The notes below the pieces were generated by a model. The model saw only the letters and a list, made by a program, of their open reading frames with translations. It was not told the origin of the DNA and did not search any database. A program made the translations under genes and the position numbers. DNA of 64,000 nt from Anaerolineae bacterium (GTDB lineage: Bacteria; Pseudomonadota; Alphaproteobacteria; DSM-16000; Inquilinaceae), in assembly GCA_028285185.1 (NCBI GenBank), contig JANQQD010000053.1, positions 1 to 64,000 on the forward strand, written 5' to 3'. Shown in pieces: positions 1 to 8,568 of this stretch (within the stretch, counting starts at the first letter, position 1; each line of letters begins with the position of its first letter).

Positions 1-1
1 G

Positions 2-619
2 GTCGGGCTCTATCTCGGGCTCGGCTGGCTCTGGCTGGCGATCCCGGCCGGCCTGGTGGCCTGGGGGGCACTTTACGTGATGATGGCGCCGGAAGGCGCT
101 TTCGACCCGCGCAAACGCAAGATCGAAGAGACCATGGCCGGTGTGCCGGAGCAGTTCCGCAAAGAGATCGCCGATGCCGAAGACCGCATCAAGGCGGTGC
201 GCAAGACGGCCTACGCCTTCCCCGGCGACGAGCCGATCCGCGACGACATCCTGAAGATCACGGAGCACGCCAAGGCGATCCTGGAGGATGTGCAGCACCA
301 GCCGAATGACTACAACCGCATGCGCAAGGCCTTGACCCATTATCTCGGCCATGTGGAAACGATCGCCGGCCGGCTGACCTATCTGCGCAAGCAGGGCGGC
401 GACGATCCGGAGCTGATGGAGCGTAGCCGCGCCACCGTGAAAGACTTGGTCGGCGTGTTCGAGCAGTACCGGTCGAAGATGCTGGAAGACGAGGTCTTCG
501 ATATCGACGCCCGCATTGCTCTGTTGGAACAGGAAATCGGCGGCGAAGACATCGTCGCCAAGCTGAAGCGCGACCAAGCGGCGAGAGCCGCGGGCGGCGG
601 AGGCGACGGCGCCGCTTGA
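2..619 (+). CDS. XpaC-like (5-bromo-4-chloroindolyl phosphate hydrolysis) family protein, 5' end outside window
   Basis: The frame is open from the first bases, so the N-terminus lies outside the window; 205 residues are visible. It begins inside a hydrophobic segment (GLGWLWLAIPAGLVAW) that reads as a transmembrane helix, followed by a charged, mostly helical region starting DPRKRKIEE and a short Gly-rich tail. The helical part resembles the XpaC family (PF10112), which is often paired with TelA-type toxic-anion-resistance proteins; no TelA gene follows here. The biochemical role of the family is poorly defined despite its name. It ends 18 bp before the next gene and may share its transcript. 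The family call is by pattern, not alignment. Confidence 0.7.
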   Translation, partial: VGLYLGLGWLWLAIPAGLVAWGALYVMMAPEGAFDPRKRKIEETMAGVPEQFRKEIADAEDRIKAVRKTAYAFPGDEPIRDDILKITEHAKAILEDVQHQPNDYNRMRKALTHYLGHVETIAGRLTYLRKQGGDDPELMERSRATVKDLVGVFEQYRSKMLEDEVFDIDARIALLEQEIGGEDIVAKLKRDQAARAAGGGGDGAA

Positions 620-637
620 CCGGGCGGCATCTGCGCG

Positions 638-1642
638 ATGACGGCCGACCTGGAGGTCCTTGAGGATCTCTCGGAACGTTACCTCAGATTTGCAGTCGTG
701 GAGGCGCAGGGCAACTCACCGCTTTACGAACGGCTGGCGACTTTCGCTTCACACTCCCCAGAGATCCTGAAGTTCCTCGCCTCGCTGCCCGCCGACCGCC
801 GGCAACCCAACCTGTTCCTGGCCGCCGTTCGCCACGTTGCGGGTGTTCCGCAAGACGGGGATGGACTGGCAGCCGTGCTGCGCGAAAGGGCGCAGGAGGT
901 GAGGCACGTAATCCTCACCCGGACGACGCAGACGAACGAGCCTGCGCGCTGTGCCGTTCTGCTGCCGCTGCTGGCGCAGCTGCCGCAACCGCTGGCCCTG
1001 CTGGAGGTCGGCGCTTCGGCGGGGCTCTGCCTCTTGCCGGATCGCTACGGCTATGACTATGGCGCAACCTCGGTTCGCCCCACTGGCCCTGCGGGGCGTG
1101 ACCTTCCGGTCTTTCTCTGTCGTGCGTGCCCGACGACTCCGGTTCCGTCCGCGGTGCCGGAAGTCGTCTGGCGCGCCGGACTTGATTTGAACCCCATCGA
1201 CGTCCATTGCGAGGCGGATGTCGCCTGGCTGGAAACGCTGGTCTGGCCCGGCCAGGAAGACCGGGCCCGCCGGCTGTGGCTTGCCGTCGGGATCGCCCGG
1301 CGGGACCCTCCGCCCGTTCGTCGCGGCGACATCTTCCGGGATCTCGAGGCGCTCGCGTCCGAGGCCCCGCAGGAGGCGACGCTTGTCGTCTTCCATTCCG
1401 CGGTCCTCAGCTACGTGCCGGACCCACGCCAGCGCGAAGAATTCGCCGCTGCCATGATCGGGCGGAGAGCCGTCTGGATCAGCAATGAGGCGCCCAACGT
1501 GTTTCCGACAATTACCGGGCAGGCGCCGGAACCGGCGGCACCCGGCAGTTTTCTGCTCGCCGTCAACGGTGCCCCTGTGGCGTGGACGGGGCCGCATGGC
1601 CAGTCGATCGACTGGCTTGAGAGTGGCAGGTTGGACGTGTGA
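638..1642 (+). CDS. DUF2332 family protein
   Basis: 334 residues, within the usual DUF2332 length. The N-terminal part (LSERYLRFAVVEAQGNSPLYERLA) and the central LLEVGASAGLCLLPDRYGYDY segment are the recognisable DUF2332 features. The central motif resembles a glycine-rich nucleotide or SAM-binding loop, but no activity has been assigned to the family. A later hydrophobic strand (LVVFHSAVLSYV) fits a Rossmann-like core. No signal peptide or membrane helix is seen. It follows the XpaC-like gene by 18 bp and converges on the enolase-superfamily gene 31 bp downstream. Confidence 0.85.
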   Translation: MTADLEVLEDLSERYLRFAVVEAQGNSPLYERLATFASHSPEILKFLASLPADRRQPNLFLAAVRHVAGVPQDGDGLAAVLRERAQEVRHVILTRTTQTNEPARCAVLLPLLAQLPQPLALLEVGASAGLCLLPDRYGYDYGATSVRPTGPAGRDLPVFLCRACPTTPVPSAVPEVVWRAGLDLNPIDVHCEADVAWLETLVWPGQEDRARRLWLAVGIARRDPPPVRRGDIFRDLEALASEAPQEATLVVFHSAVLSYVPDPRQREEFAAAMIGRRAVWISNEAPNVFPTITGQAPEPAAPGSFLLAVNGAPVAWTGPHGQSIDWLESGRLDV

Positions 1643-1673
1643 GATCGCCGATCTTTGCCCGGACCGGTTCCGC

Positions 1674-2786
1674 CTACCCGATCCGCGTCGCGGTCAGCCG
1701 GTCTTCGTCCAGTGCGATGCCGAGCCCTGGGGCCTCCGACAGTGTGAGGTGAGCGTCGGCGTCGTGCGCCAGGGGTTCCGCCAGCACGAAGTCGCGGCGC
1801 TCCGGCGACCAACTCGGTGGGTCGAAGGGGAATTCCAAGAAGGGGCAGGCAGCGGCAGCGCCGGCGGCCAAGTGGGCGTTGGCCAAGAGGCCGATGCCGT
1901 TGCCCCAGGTGTGCGGCGTGAAGACTAGTCCCTTGGCCGCGCAGTGATCCGCGACGCGGCGCAGGCCCGTAATGCCGCCCACCAGCGTCGCGTCGGGCTG
2001 CAGGACGTCGAGGCAACCCTCGTCGATCAGATGGGTGAGATCGTGCGGCTCCCGCGCCATCTCACCGCCGGCGATCCGCAGCGACGTCGACGATCGCAGA
2101 GCCTGCATGCCGGCCCAGTCGCCCCGGTGCAGCGGCTCCTCCAGCCAGTAGACGTCGAGGTCCTCCAGGGCACCGGCGACGTTCAGCGCGTCCTTGAACG
2201 ACCACGGCGGTGACGTATCCCAGGGCATCCGCCATGCCTGGTTGGCATCGGCCAGCAGAAGGGCAGAGGGACCCAGCGCTGCCCGCGCGGCCTCCATCCG
2301 CGCGATATCCTCGCGCCAATCGGCAGCGCCGAGACGCAGCTTGATGGCCTCGAAACCCTGCTGGCGGATGAACGCCACCTGGTCCGCCGTGGCCTGCGGG
2401 GGAAGGCGCATGCCGGTCGATGCGTAGAGCCGGAGACGTGGCGTGTGCCCGCCCAAGAGCCGCCAGCACGGCTGGCCGGTGATCTTGCCGAACAGGTCCC
2501 AGAGTGCCAAGTCCAGCGGCCAGCACCGGCCATAGTGGAACGATAGCGATTCGATCACCCGATTGTGGCGATCCAAGTTTCGCGGGTCGTGACCGATGAA
2601 CAGGTGTTCGTGGCCAGCAAATCCCAGCATGGCGTCGCCACTGCCCACGCCTTCGAGACCCTGATCGGTGATCACGCGCACGACGGAAGCGTTGAACCGG
2701 GTGCGGGGCGCGGAATCCCACGCGGCCGGAAACGGTGGATCGAGCGGCAATCCGTGATGGCTGACAGTGATCCGGTCGATTTTCAT
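1674..2786 (-). CDS. Mandelate racemase / muconate lactonizing enzyme family protein
   Basis: 370 residues, normal for the enolase superfamily. Visible in order: an N-terminal capping domain, a KLRLG barrel strand carrying the usual catalytic lysine position, acidic metal ligands in LLADANQAW, YWLEEP and IAGGEMA, then VLQPD and a late histidine in PHTWGNG. These enzymes abstract the proton alpha to a carboxylate and give racemases, dehydratases or cycloisomerases; the substrate cannot be read from sequence. The start at 2786 is preceded by AGGAGG at good spacing, so the seven residues upstream in frame were discarded. It stands alone, convergent with the DUF2332 gene. Confidence 0.9.
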   Translation of the reverse strand: MKIDRITVSHHGLPLDPPFPAAWDSAPRTRFNASVVRVITDQGLEGVGSGDAMLGFAGHEHLFIGHDPRNLDRHNRVIESLSFHYGRCWPLDLALWDLFGKITGQPCWRLLGGHTPRLRLYASTGMRLPPQATADQVAFIRQQGFEAIKLRLGAADWREDIARMEAARAALGPSALLLADANQAWRMPWDTSPPWSFKDALNVAGALEDLDVYWLEEPLHRGDWAGMQALRSSTSLRIAGGEMAREPHDLTHLIDEGCLDVLQPDATLVGGITGLRRVADHCAAKGLVFTPHTWGNGIGLLANAHLAAGAAAACPFLEFPFDPPSWSPERRDFVLAEPLAHDADAHLTLSEAPGLGIALDEDRLTATRIG

Positions 2787-3093
2787 CGCTGCCTCCTGTC
2801 GTGGCACCCCGAGGCGATGGTACCGGCTGCGGCACTGTTTGGCAGGCGACCAGCTTAGCTGCCGTCAGTGTCTTGAGCGATGGCGGTTTCGCAGCCTTTG
2901 GGCAACAAGGCTTGCCGCGGCCCGAGAACGGCCGATTTGCATGGTGGATTTGTGAACATTAAGAGTATGTATCAAAATCTTTGTCCAAACTGAGCGTGCC
3001 GCAGGGGGCAGACTGCATGGTGTGCCGGCCATGAAGCCGGCGGTCGTCGCCCCCGGCGGATTTGAACGCACCGGAGTGACCAGCGAAATCTCC
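2787..3093. other. Divergent intergenic region
   Basis: About 300 bp between two divergently transcribed genes. It becomes AT-rich near 2945-2985, where TTGTGA (2950-2955) and CAAAAT (2973-2978) with a 17-bp spacer form a weak sigma70-like promoter for the downstream PAS gene. No terminator, RNA gene or repeat is seen. The stretch 3022-3093 could code an N-terminal extension of the PAS protein if a GTG at 3022 is used. Confidence 0.4.
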
Positions 3094-3594
3094 ATGAACG
3101 AAGCGGATATCGACCGCCAGCTCGCATCGTTTGTCGACCAGACCGGAACGCATCTTGCTGGTTTCGACGTCCTGAACTATGCCCCGCCGATCTGGCCACA
3201 CCTCTATCTTCTGGATGTGGTTGCGAACGACAGGCTCATGGTGCGGGTCATCGGACAGGGTATCCGTGACGTCGTGGGGCGCGCTTGCGTTGGCCTATAC
3301 CTCGACGAGTTCATGCACGGGCCGCGCAGCCAGGATGTCATCAAGACCTATGCGGCTTGCGTCCGCGACGGACGCGCCGTGTGCATGTCGCAATGCGTCA
3401 TGCTGCCGGAAAGGCCTGTTGTGACGATCAAGGCCTGTGCCGTCCCCTTGTTCCAGGGGGGGCATGTTGCAAAGGTGACCGGCGTTATGCACGGCATTGC
3501 CACGCGTGCCCTGTACTCGCTGGACGAAGCGCGAAGCAGCTTCGAGGCCCATTGGATGCCAAGTACGCGGATGGAGACGTCCGTCACCGGCTGA
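3094..3594 (+). CDS. PAS_5-type sensory domain protein, paralogue A
   Basis: 166 residues from the ATG at 3094; a GTG at 3022 would add 24 residues that the neighbouring paralogue does not support. The whole protein is one PAS-like domain of the PF07310 type common in Alphaproteobacteria: the segment FDVLNYAP..WPHLYLLDV, then MVRVIGQGIRDVVGR and a C-terminal strand VVTIKACAVPL. Such proteins are usually stand-alone and their ligands are unknown. The next gene, about 280 bp downstream, is a clear paralogue sharing FDVLNYAP, WPHLYLL, YLDE(F/L)MHGP and CAVPLF, so the two are a tandem duplication. Confidence 0.75.
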   Translation: MNEADIDRQLASFVDQTGTHLAGFDVLNYAPPIWPHLYLLDVVANDRLMVRVIGQGIRDVVGRACVGLYLDEFMHGPRSQDVIKTYAACVRDGRAVCMSQCVMLPERPVVTIKACAVPLFQGGHVAKVTGVMHGIATRALYSLDEARSSFEAHWMPSTRMETSVTG

Positions 3595-3870
3595 ACCGTG
3601 TGCCGGAGGGCCGGCGTCGTGTCTCCTGCACCACCTGGGCATCGTCGCCATGAGTGCATCGGGACGAGCCAATGCATCGGCGATGACGCGTTCGATCCAG
3701 ACGGCCTGGGCCGCAGCGTCGCAGCTCGCCAAGCTGTAGCAGGTATATTTTGTTAGCTATCTTATTTTTGATTCTGTGCTAGTCTAAGCAACCTAATTGA
3801 GTTGTGGCGCCTCCGCATTGCCAACAACCGACTACGGGGCATGGGACGCTATGGAGGTGGAAGGGCACGG

Positions 3871-4389
3871 ATGATCAGGGACGGTCCCGAGGTCCGCTCG
3901 GAAATCGACCATCACCTCACATCGTTCATCGATCGAACGAAACACCAGTTGGGTCGCTTCGACGTCCTGAACTACGCCCCAACGCTTTGGCCGCATCTCT
4001 ATCTGCTTGAGGTGATGGAGAATGAGCGACTGATGGTGCGAATTCTGGGCCAGCGTGTCCGCGAGGTTGTCGGTATGTCGTGCGCCGGCCGTTACCTTGA
4101 CGAACTGATGCACGGACCGAAGAGTGGGCATGTCACGGCGACCTACCAAGCCAGTGTGCGCAATGGCTGCGCTTTACGCATGCATCAGTGCGTGATGCTT
4201 CCCAAGCGGCCCATCATCACCGTGAAGACCTGCGCCGTGCCGCTGTTTCACGGGGATCGTGTCGCCAAGCTGGCCGGTCTGATGTACAGCCTCACGGCGC
4301 CCGCGCACTATGGCGTAAGGGCGCCGCAACGCAGCTTCGAGGTCGAATGGGCGCCTCGAACGCCTGCTCCGCTCACGGTTGCCGGTTAG
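3871..4389 (+). CDS. PAS_5-type sensory domain protein, paralogue B
   Basis: 172 residues from ATG 3871, with GGAGG 13 bp upstream and a closer GAAGGG. Starts at 3802 and 3841 are possible but align poorly with paralogue A. It has the same PAS-like layout: EIDHHLTSFIDRT, FDVLNYAP, WPHLYLLEVMENERLMVR, YLDELMHGP, then TVKTCAVPLFHGD. The AT-rich stretch 3740-3800 upstream probably holds its own promoter, so the copies may be expressed separately. The signal sensed is unknown. The end converges on the HAD hydrolase gene. Confidence 0.75.
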   Translation: MIRDGPEVRSEIDHHLTSFIDRTKHQLGRFDVLNYAPTLWPHLYLLEVMENERLMVRILGQRVREVVGMSCAGRYLDELMHGPKSGHVTATYQASVRNGCALRMHQCVMLPKRPIITVKTCAVPLFHGDRVAKLAGLMYSLTAPAHYGVRAPQRSFEVEWAPRTPAPLTVAG

Positions 4390-4416
4390 GGACAACCCAG
4401 GGGCGGGACGGCGTTT

Positions 4417-5349
4417 CTACCAGCGCATTGCCGCGACTACGGCATCCGGGCGGCAGCCTGTCTCCGCTATGGCTGCAGCAAGGCGGCGCGGATCCGGCCG
4501 CCCTGCGGCGTCGCACTCCAGATCGTCACGGTGGATGCCGCCGGCAACAAAGACGCTGTCGATCCCGATCGCCTGCGCTCCGGCGATGTCGGTGCGAAGG
4601 CTGTCGCCGATCGCCAGCATCCGGTCCCGTGGGATACCGGGCATGAGATCGAAGCATCGCCCATAGATCGGCGGGTGCGGCTTGCCGTGGTAGGCGACGC
4701 GCCCTCCCAACTCTTCATACCGCTGGGCCATCAGGCCGGCGCAGATGGCCAGGATCTCGCCGACATGTACGACCAGATCGGGATTGGCGCAGACCATGGG
4801 CAGCCCGGCAGCGGCTACCCGCTGCAGCATCGGCTCGTGGTCTTCCAGCGTCTCTTCCCAGTCGTCGATGCCGGTCGCGAGCACGAAGCTGGCCTCTTCC
4901 GGGGCCTGGGCTATGGTCAGCGGCAGGCCTTCGTAGACATCCGTGTCGCGCGGTGGACCGAGATGCAGGCATCTGTCGCCAAGACCGCGATGGAAGTCGT
5001 CGGGGCGGTCGCGCAATGCCAGATGGGTCGCTTCGCCGGATGACAGGACATGGTCGTAGGCGTCGTCGGGAAGTCCGACCTCGCGCAGCTTGGCCACGAC
5101 GGCGGGTACCCGCCTCGGTGCGTTGCTGAGCAGGCAGACCTGTTTGCCCCTTCGCCGCAGGCGGATCAGGCAGTCGGCGGCTTCGGCGTTGGCCCGCTCA
5201 CCATCGTGCACGACGCCCCAGAGGTCGACGATGAACCCATCGTAGCGGTCTGAGTACTCGGCCAATCCCGACAGCGTTGGCGGACAGTCGGGCTGGCGCT
5301 CGTCGCCCGTATCGTCGGGGGTGCCCAGGGCGCGATCTGTGGGTGCCAT
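4417..5349 (-). CDS. TIGR01459 family HAD-type hydrolase
   Basis: 310 residues. HAD class IIA phosphatase architecture with all four motifs visible: motif I in DLWGVVHDG, motif II in LSNAPRR, the motif III lysine in YHGKPHPPIY, and motif IV in AIGDSLRTDIAGA. The class IIA cap lies between motifs II and III. This alphaproteobacterial family (TIGR01459) has been likened to NagD-type phosphatases, but its natural substrate is not established. Cytoplasmic, no signal peptide. It is followed upstream, 41 bp away and on the same strand, by the EAL gene, so co-transcription is possible. Confidence 0.9.
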   Translation of the reverse strand: MAPTDRALGTPDDTGDERQPDCPPTLSGLAEYSDRYDGFIVDLWGVVHDGERANAEAADCLIRLRRRGKQVCLLSNAPRRVPAVVAKLREVGLPDDAYDHVLSSGEATHLALRDRPDDFHRGLGDRCLHLGPPRDTDVYEGLPLTIAQAPEEASFVLATGIDDWEETLEDHEPMLQRVAAAGLPMVCANPDLVVHVGEILAICAGLMAQRYEELGGRVAYHGKPHPPIYGRCFDLMPGIPRDRMLAIGDSLRTDIAGAQAIGIDSVFVAGGIHRDDLECDAAGRPDPRRLAAAIAETGCRPDAVVAAMRW

Positions 5350-5390
5350 GCGATGATGCCTGCGTGGTCGAATGGAATGGACGGGTAGGG

Positions 5391-6650
5391 TCAGCCGCGG
5401 ATCGATGAATCGCGGAACAGCGAGCCTTGGCCGAAATCGATCGGCAGTTCGATCAGTTCGCGCAACGTCTCCTCATCGGCGATTCCGTCGACGATCAGAT
5501 CGATGGCGGATCGGTCCAGTTCGCGCTTGGCCGCCGCCACATCCAGCGGTGGGGTTTTCACCCGTTCGGCCAGCAGCGTCGCCGCATCGATCTTCACGAA
5601 GCGGATATGGGCGGATGCCAGCACTTCTGCATCCAGACGAGCGAGGTCGTGCGCCTCGTCGATGGAAAAGCGGAAACCCAGGCGCGCCATCCGGTCCATC
5701 TGCGGGCGCAGGTCGCGCAGCGCGGCACGCAAGTCGTCCATCCGGAACTCCAGCACCAGATGGGGCGCCAGCGCGGTATTGGCGTTCAGGAACTCGAACA
5801 GCTGGCGCATGAAGTCGGCATCGCCCAGGCTGAAGGTCGACATGTTGGCGAAAAAGGTGCGTCGGTGGTGCTGGCGCAGGCTCTCGCGGATCAACTGGAT
5901 GCAGCGGAGCAGCAGCAGGTTGTCGACCGGGACGATCAGCCCTTCGCGCTCGGCGATCGCCTGGTACTGCGCCGGCATCAGGTAGTGGCCCGAGGTCGTC
6001 ATGATGCGGCTGAACGCTTCGAAATGGCGTGTGCGCCGCTGTGGCAGACTGACGATCGGCAGCAGCGCGATGTCGATCCGGTCGCGCTGGATGGCCTCGT
6101 GCAAGAGACGCAGGATCTCGTCGTCACTCAGTTCGTCGCCCGCAGGGTCAGCGGGCGGGGGCGGCATTCGGCTCGCCGATCTCTCGCGACTGGCACCAGC
6201 CGCTGACGCCTGCGCCGGACCGGCGGCAGCAGCGGCCGGCGCCTCTGCCCCGGCCGGTTCTGCAGACTTGGACAGGTGTGTCGCCAACTGTCCCAGAAGG
6301 TCATGCAGCAGTTTCACCTCGGCCCGCACAACCTCGCGCGTATCCGTGGCATTCGGCTGTTCGGCCAACCGCCCTTCGATCGCGCGCACCTGCTCACGCG
6401 TTTCGAACAGTTCGGCGAACAGCCGGTCCCGGTCAGAGGCAAGCTGGTTGAGCTCGCGCCGGATCATCTTGGCCCAGCCGAAGCGGATCGCGGTCAGATG
6501 CAGGATCATCGCCGCCGCGAAGATGCCGCCGCCGATCCACAGTGCCGTCCGGGGCTCCATGCCTCCACCGGCATAGGGAAGGGCGACGACCGCGGCAACG
6601 GCGACCAGTCCGTAGACCAGGATCAGGAACAGATGGCCAAAGGGGGACAT
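5391..6650 (-). CDS. Membrane-anchored EAL domain protein, partly degenerate
   Basis: 419 residues: two N-terminal transmembrane helices (about 7-27 and 36-55), a coiled-coil stretch (about 64-125), an Ala/Pro-rich linker (about 130-172) and a C-terminal EAL domain (about 175-415). EAL domains hydrolyse cyclic di-GMP. Retained are E211, N269, E301, K354 and Q409 at positions typical of metal, substrate or catalytic residues. The EAL triad reads EAF, the DDFG motif reads DEAH, and the AEGVE region reads VDGIA. Reduced or absent activity, or a c-di-GMP-binding role, is therefore likely. No GGDEF domain is present. It lies between the HAD gene and pyrD, all on the minus strand. Confidence 0.88.
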   Translation of the reverse strand: MSPFGHLFLILVYGLVAVAAVVALPYAGGGMEPRTALWIGGGIFAAAMILHLTAIRFGWAKMIRRELNQLASDRDRLFAELFETREQVRAIEGRLAEQPNATDTREVVRAEVKLLHDLLGQLATHLSKSAEPAGAEAPAAAAAGPAQASAAGASRERSASRMPPPPADPAGDELSDDEILRLLHEAIQRDRIDIALLPIVSLPQRRTRHFEAFSRIMTTSGHYLMPAQYQAIAEREGLIVPVDNLLLLRCIQLIRESLRQHHRRTFFANMSTFSLGDADFMRQLFEFLNANTALAPHLVLEFRMDDLRAALRDLRPQMDRMARLGFRFSIDEAHDLARLDAEVLASAHIRFVKIDAATLLAERVKTPPLDVAAAKRELDRSAIDLIVDGIADEETLRELIELPIDFGQGSLFRDSSIRG

Positions 6651-6722
6651 CTTGGTGTGTACCGACCTCCGTGTTCCAGTCTTCCGCCGGCCACTTCGCC
6701 CGCAGCTGCCGATCCGATAGGG

Positions 6723-7781
6723 CTAAACGTCCGCGCCGACCGCGTCCATGACAGAAGCGAACCCATCGGCCCGCACCAGGTTCGCAAGTTCGCGCTTTAT
6801 CGCACCGATCAGCGGCGGGCCGCCATAGACCAGAGCGGTATAGAGCTGCACCAGCGATGCACCCGCCCGGATCTTTGCATAGGCATCCCGGCCGCTGGCA
6901 ACCCCGCCCACACCGATCAGCGGCATGCGGCCGCCGGTCAGCCTGGCCACTGACCGCAGCATTGCTGTCGACGGCCCCATCAGCGGCCGCCCGCTCAAGC
7001 CGCCGGTTTCCTGCGCCAGCCGCGGCGGCAGACCCGGTGGCCGCGCGACCGTCGTGTTGCTGACGATCAGGCCGTCGATGCCGGCGTTCAGGGCAACGGT
7101 GACGATGTCTTCCAAGTCTTCCTCGCCCAGATCGGGCGCGATCTTCAAGAGCAGCGGCGGGGTCGCTCCGCTGGACGACCGTGCGTCGATGGCGACGCCC
7201 AACAGCTCTTCCAGTGCCGCCCGCTGCTGCAGCAGTCTGAGCCCCGGCGTGTTCGGCGAGGATACGTTGACGACGACGTAGTCCACCAGCGGCGCCAGAG
7301 TGGCGATGCCGAGACGGTAGTCCGCAGCGGAGTCGGGGCTGTCCTTGTTGCAGCCCACATTCGCGCCGATCGGTCTCGCCGGGTCGGGCGCCGACCGCAC
7401 CTGCCGCAGTCGTTCCGCTGCGGCGGCAAGGCCGTCGTTATTGAATCCCAGGCGATTGATGATGGCGCCGTGGCGCGGCAGCCTGAAAACCCTGGGTCGC
7501 GGATTGCCGGCCTGGGGACGCGGGGTCACGCTGCCGATCTCGACGAAGCCGAAGCCCATTCGCAGCAATGGCCGTGGCGCCTGCGCATTCTTGTCGAATC
7601 CCGCTGCGAGTCCCACCGGATTGGCAAAGGTCTGGCCCCAAAGATGCACCGCCAGGATCGGATCTTCGTCCGCTGACCCGCGCACCAGACCCGTCTGCAA
7701 GGCTTTGAGTGTCATCCGATGCGCCGTCTCGGGCGGCAGCGTCATGAGCAGCGGGCGGATCAGGCGATAGGCGCTTGTCAT
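6723..7781 (-). CDS. pyrD: Dihydroorotate dehydrogenase (quinone)
   Basis: 352 residues, class 2 (membrane-associated, quinone-linked) dihydroorotate dehydrogenase, which oxidises dihydroorotate to orotate in pyrimidine synthesis. The N-terminal helices characteristic of class 2 begin MTSAYRLIRPLL. FMN/substrate-binding segments follow: NPVGLAAGFDKN, the IINRLGFNNDG loop, VVVNVSSPNTPGLR containing the class 2 catalytic serine, LLKIAPDL, LIVSNTT and the phosphate-binding GVGGVASGRDA. The ATG at 7781 was chosen because upstream in-frame residues are not part of the family. No other pyr gene is nearby. Confidence 0.95.
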   Translation of the reverse strand: MTSAYRLIRPLLMTLPPETAHRMTLKALQTGLVRGSADEDPILAVHLWGQTFANPVGLAAGFDKNAQAPRPLLRMGFGFVEIGSVTPRPQAGNPRPRVFRLPRHGAIINRLGFNNDGLAAAAERLRQVRSAPDPARPIGANVGCNKDSPDSAADYRLGIATLAPLVDYVVVNVSSPNTPGLRLLQQRAALEELLGVAIDARSSSGATPPLLLKIAPDLGEEDLEDIVTVALNAGIDGLIVSNTTVARPPGLPPRLAQETGGLSGRPLMGPSTAMLRSVARLTGGRMPLIGVGGVASGRDAYAKIRAGASLVQLYTALVYGGPPLIGAIKRELANLVRADGFASVMDAVGADV

Positions 7782-8137
7782 GGGACGTCGTGCATGCGGT
7801 CGCTCATTTGATGGCATGGTCCAGGATGTCGTAAAGGCTGGCTGGGAAGGCCGCGACGCTATTGCATTTTGCAAAGCCATCTCATTGCTGGCTGTGCATA
7901 GCGCAATTCGGGCGATCCGTCACTGCAGCCCTCTGGATGGCAGATTGCGCGGCATAGTTCGTATTGTGAGGCGAAGTTCGCATTCTAATGTTCGAAGCCA
8001 GTACTATTCTTGCGTGATGGCGGCGAGCCGTGCTGCGCATGGACTTGGCAGCGCCGATCGGCCGGCTGGCACCAGGCTTGCTTTCGTCTTGGAGGGACCA
8101 AGCGTCCCTGCCTCGAACTGACACGAGAGACGCCACC
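7782..8137. other. Divergent intergenic region
   Basis: About 350 bp between pyrD and a small downstream gene. The AT-richer part (7895-8020) contains three copies of a short GTTCG word within roughly 50 bp, but no convincing operator or promoter pair. No RNA gene is visible. Confidence 0.35.
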
Positions 8138-8332
8138 ATGCCGGATAAGCGGAACGACAGTGAAGCGACGACCTCAGTGCTCGACGTCATGGCGGCAGTC
8201 GGCGAAACGGGCACGATCCGCGTGCCGGCCAAGCCGTCGACGGCGATGCTTGCCGCTGGCGCTGAGGCCGGGCGAGTTTCCGTCGAAAGCGCCTGGCGGA
8301 TCTATCTGGCGATGGTGCGCGCAGCCGAATGA
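8138..8332 (+). CDS. Small hypothetical protein
   Basis: 64 residues from ATG 8138 (MPDKRNDSEATT), with a GAGAGA tract about 8 bp upstream. The composition is soluble and mixed, ending SAWRIYLAMVRAAE as an amphipathic helix. No family is recognised. It is preferred over the antisense frame because it has a ribosome-binding site and a sensible amino-acid composition. It stands alone. Confidence 0.45.
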   Translation: MPDKRNDSEATTSVLDVMAAVGETGTIRVPAKPSTAMLAAGAEAGRVSVESAWRIYLAMVRAAE

Positions 8333-8568
8333 CGGCGACGCCCATACACTGATACCGCGGCGAGCGCAGTGCCTGCGCCTTGCCCTCCCATTTCCCGCGG
8401 TCAGTACCTAGACGCGAACTGCGTCCGAGCTAGCGCTCGCATTATCCTCTGGTTTTACACCGTCTCCGACCTCTAAGCTTATGGGTGGTTCCAATCGCAA
8501 CGGTCGGCGCGCGGACCGGCAATCCTGCGCTGCCGTCGGAGCCCTGGACAAGTGGCTGGAGAACGCCG

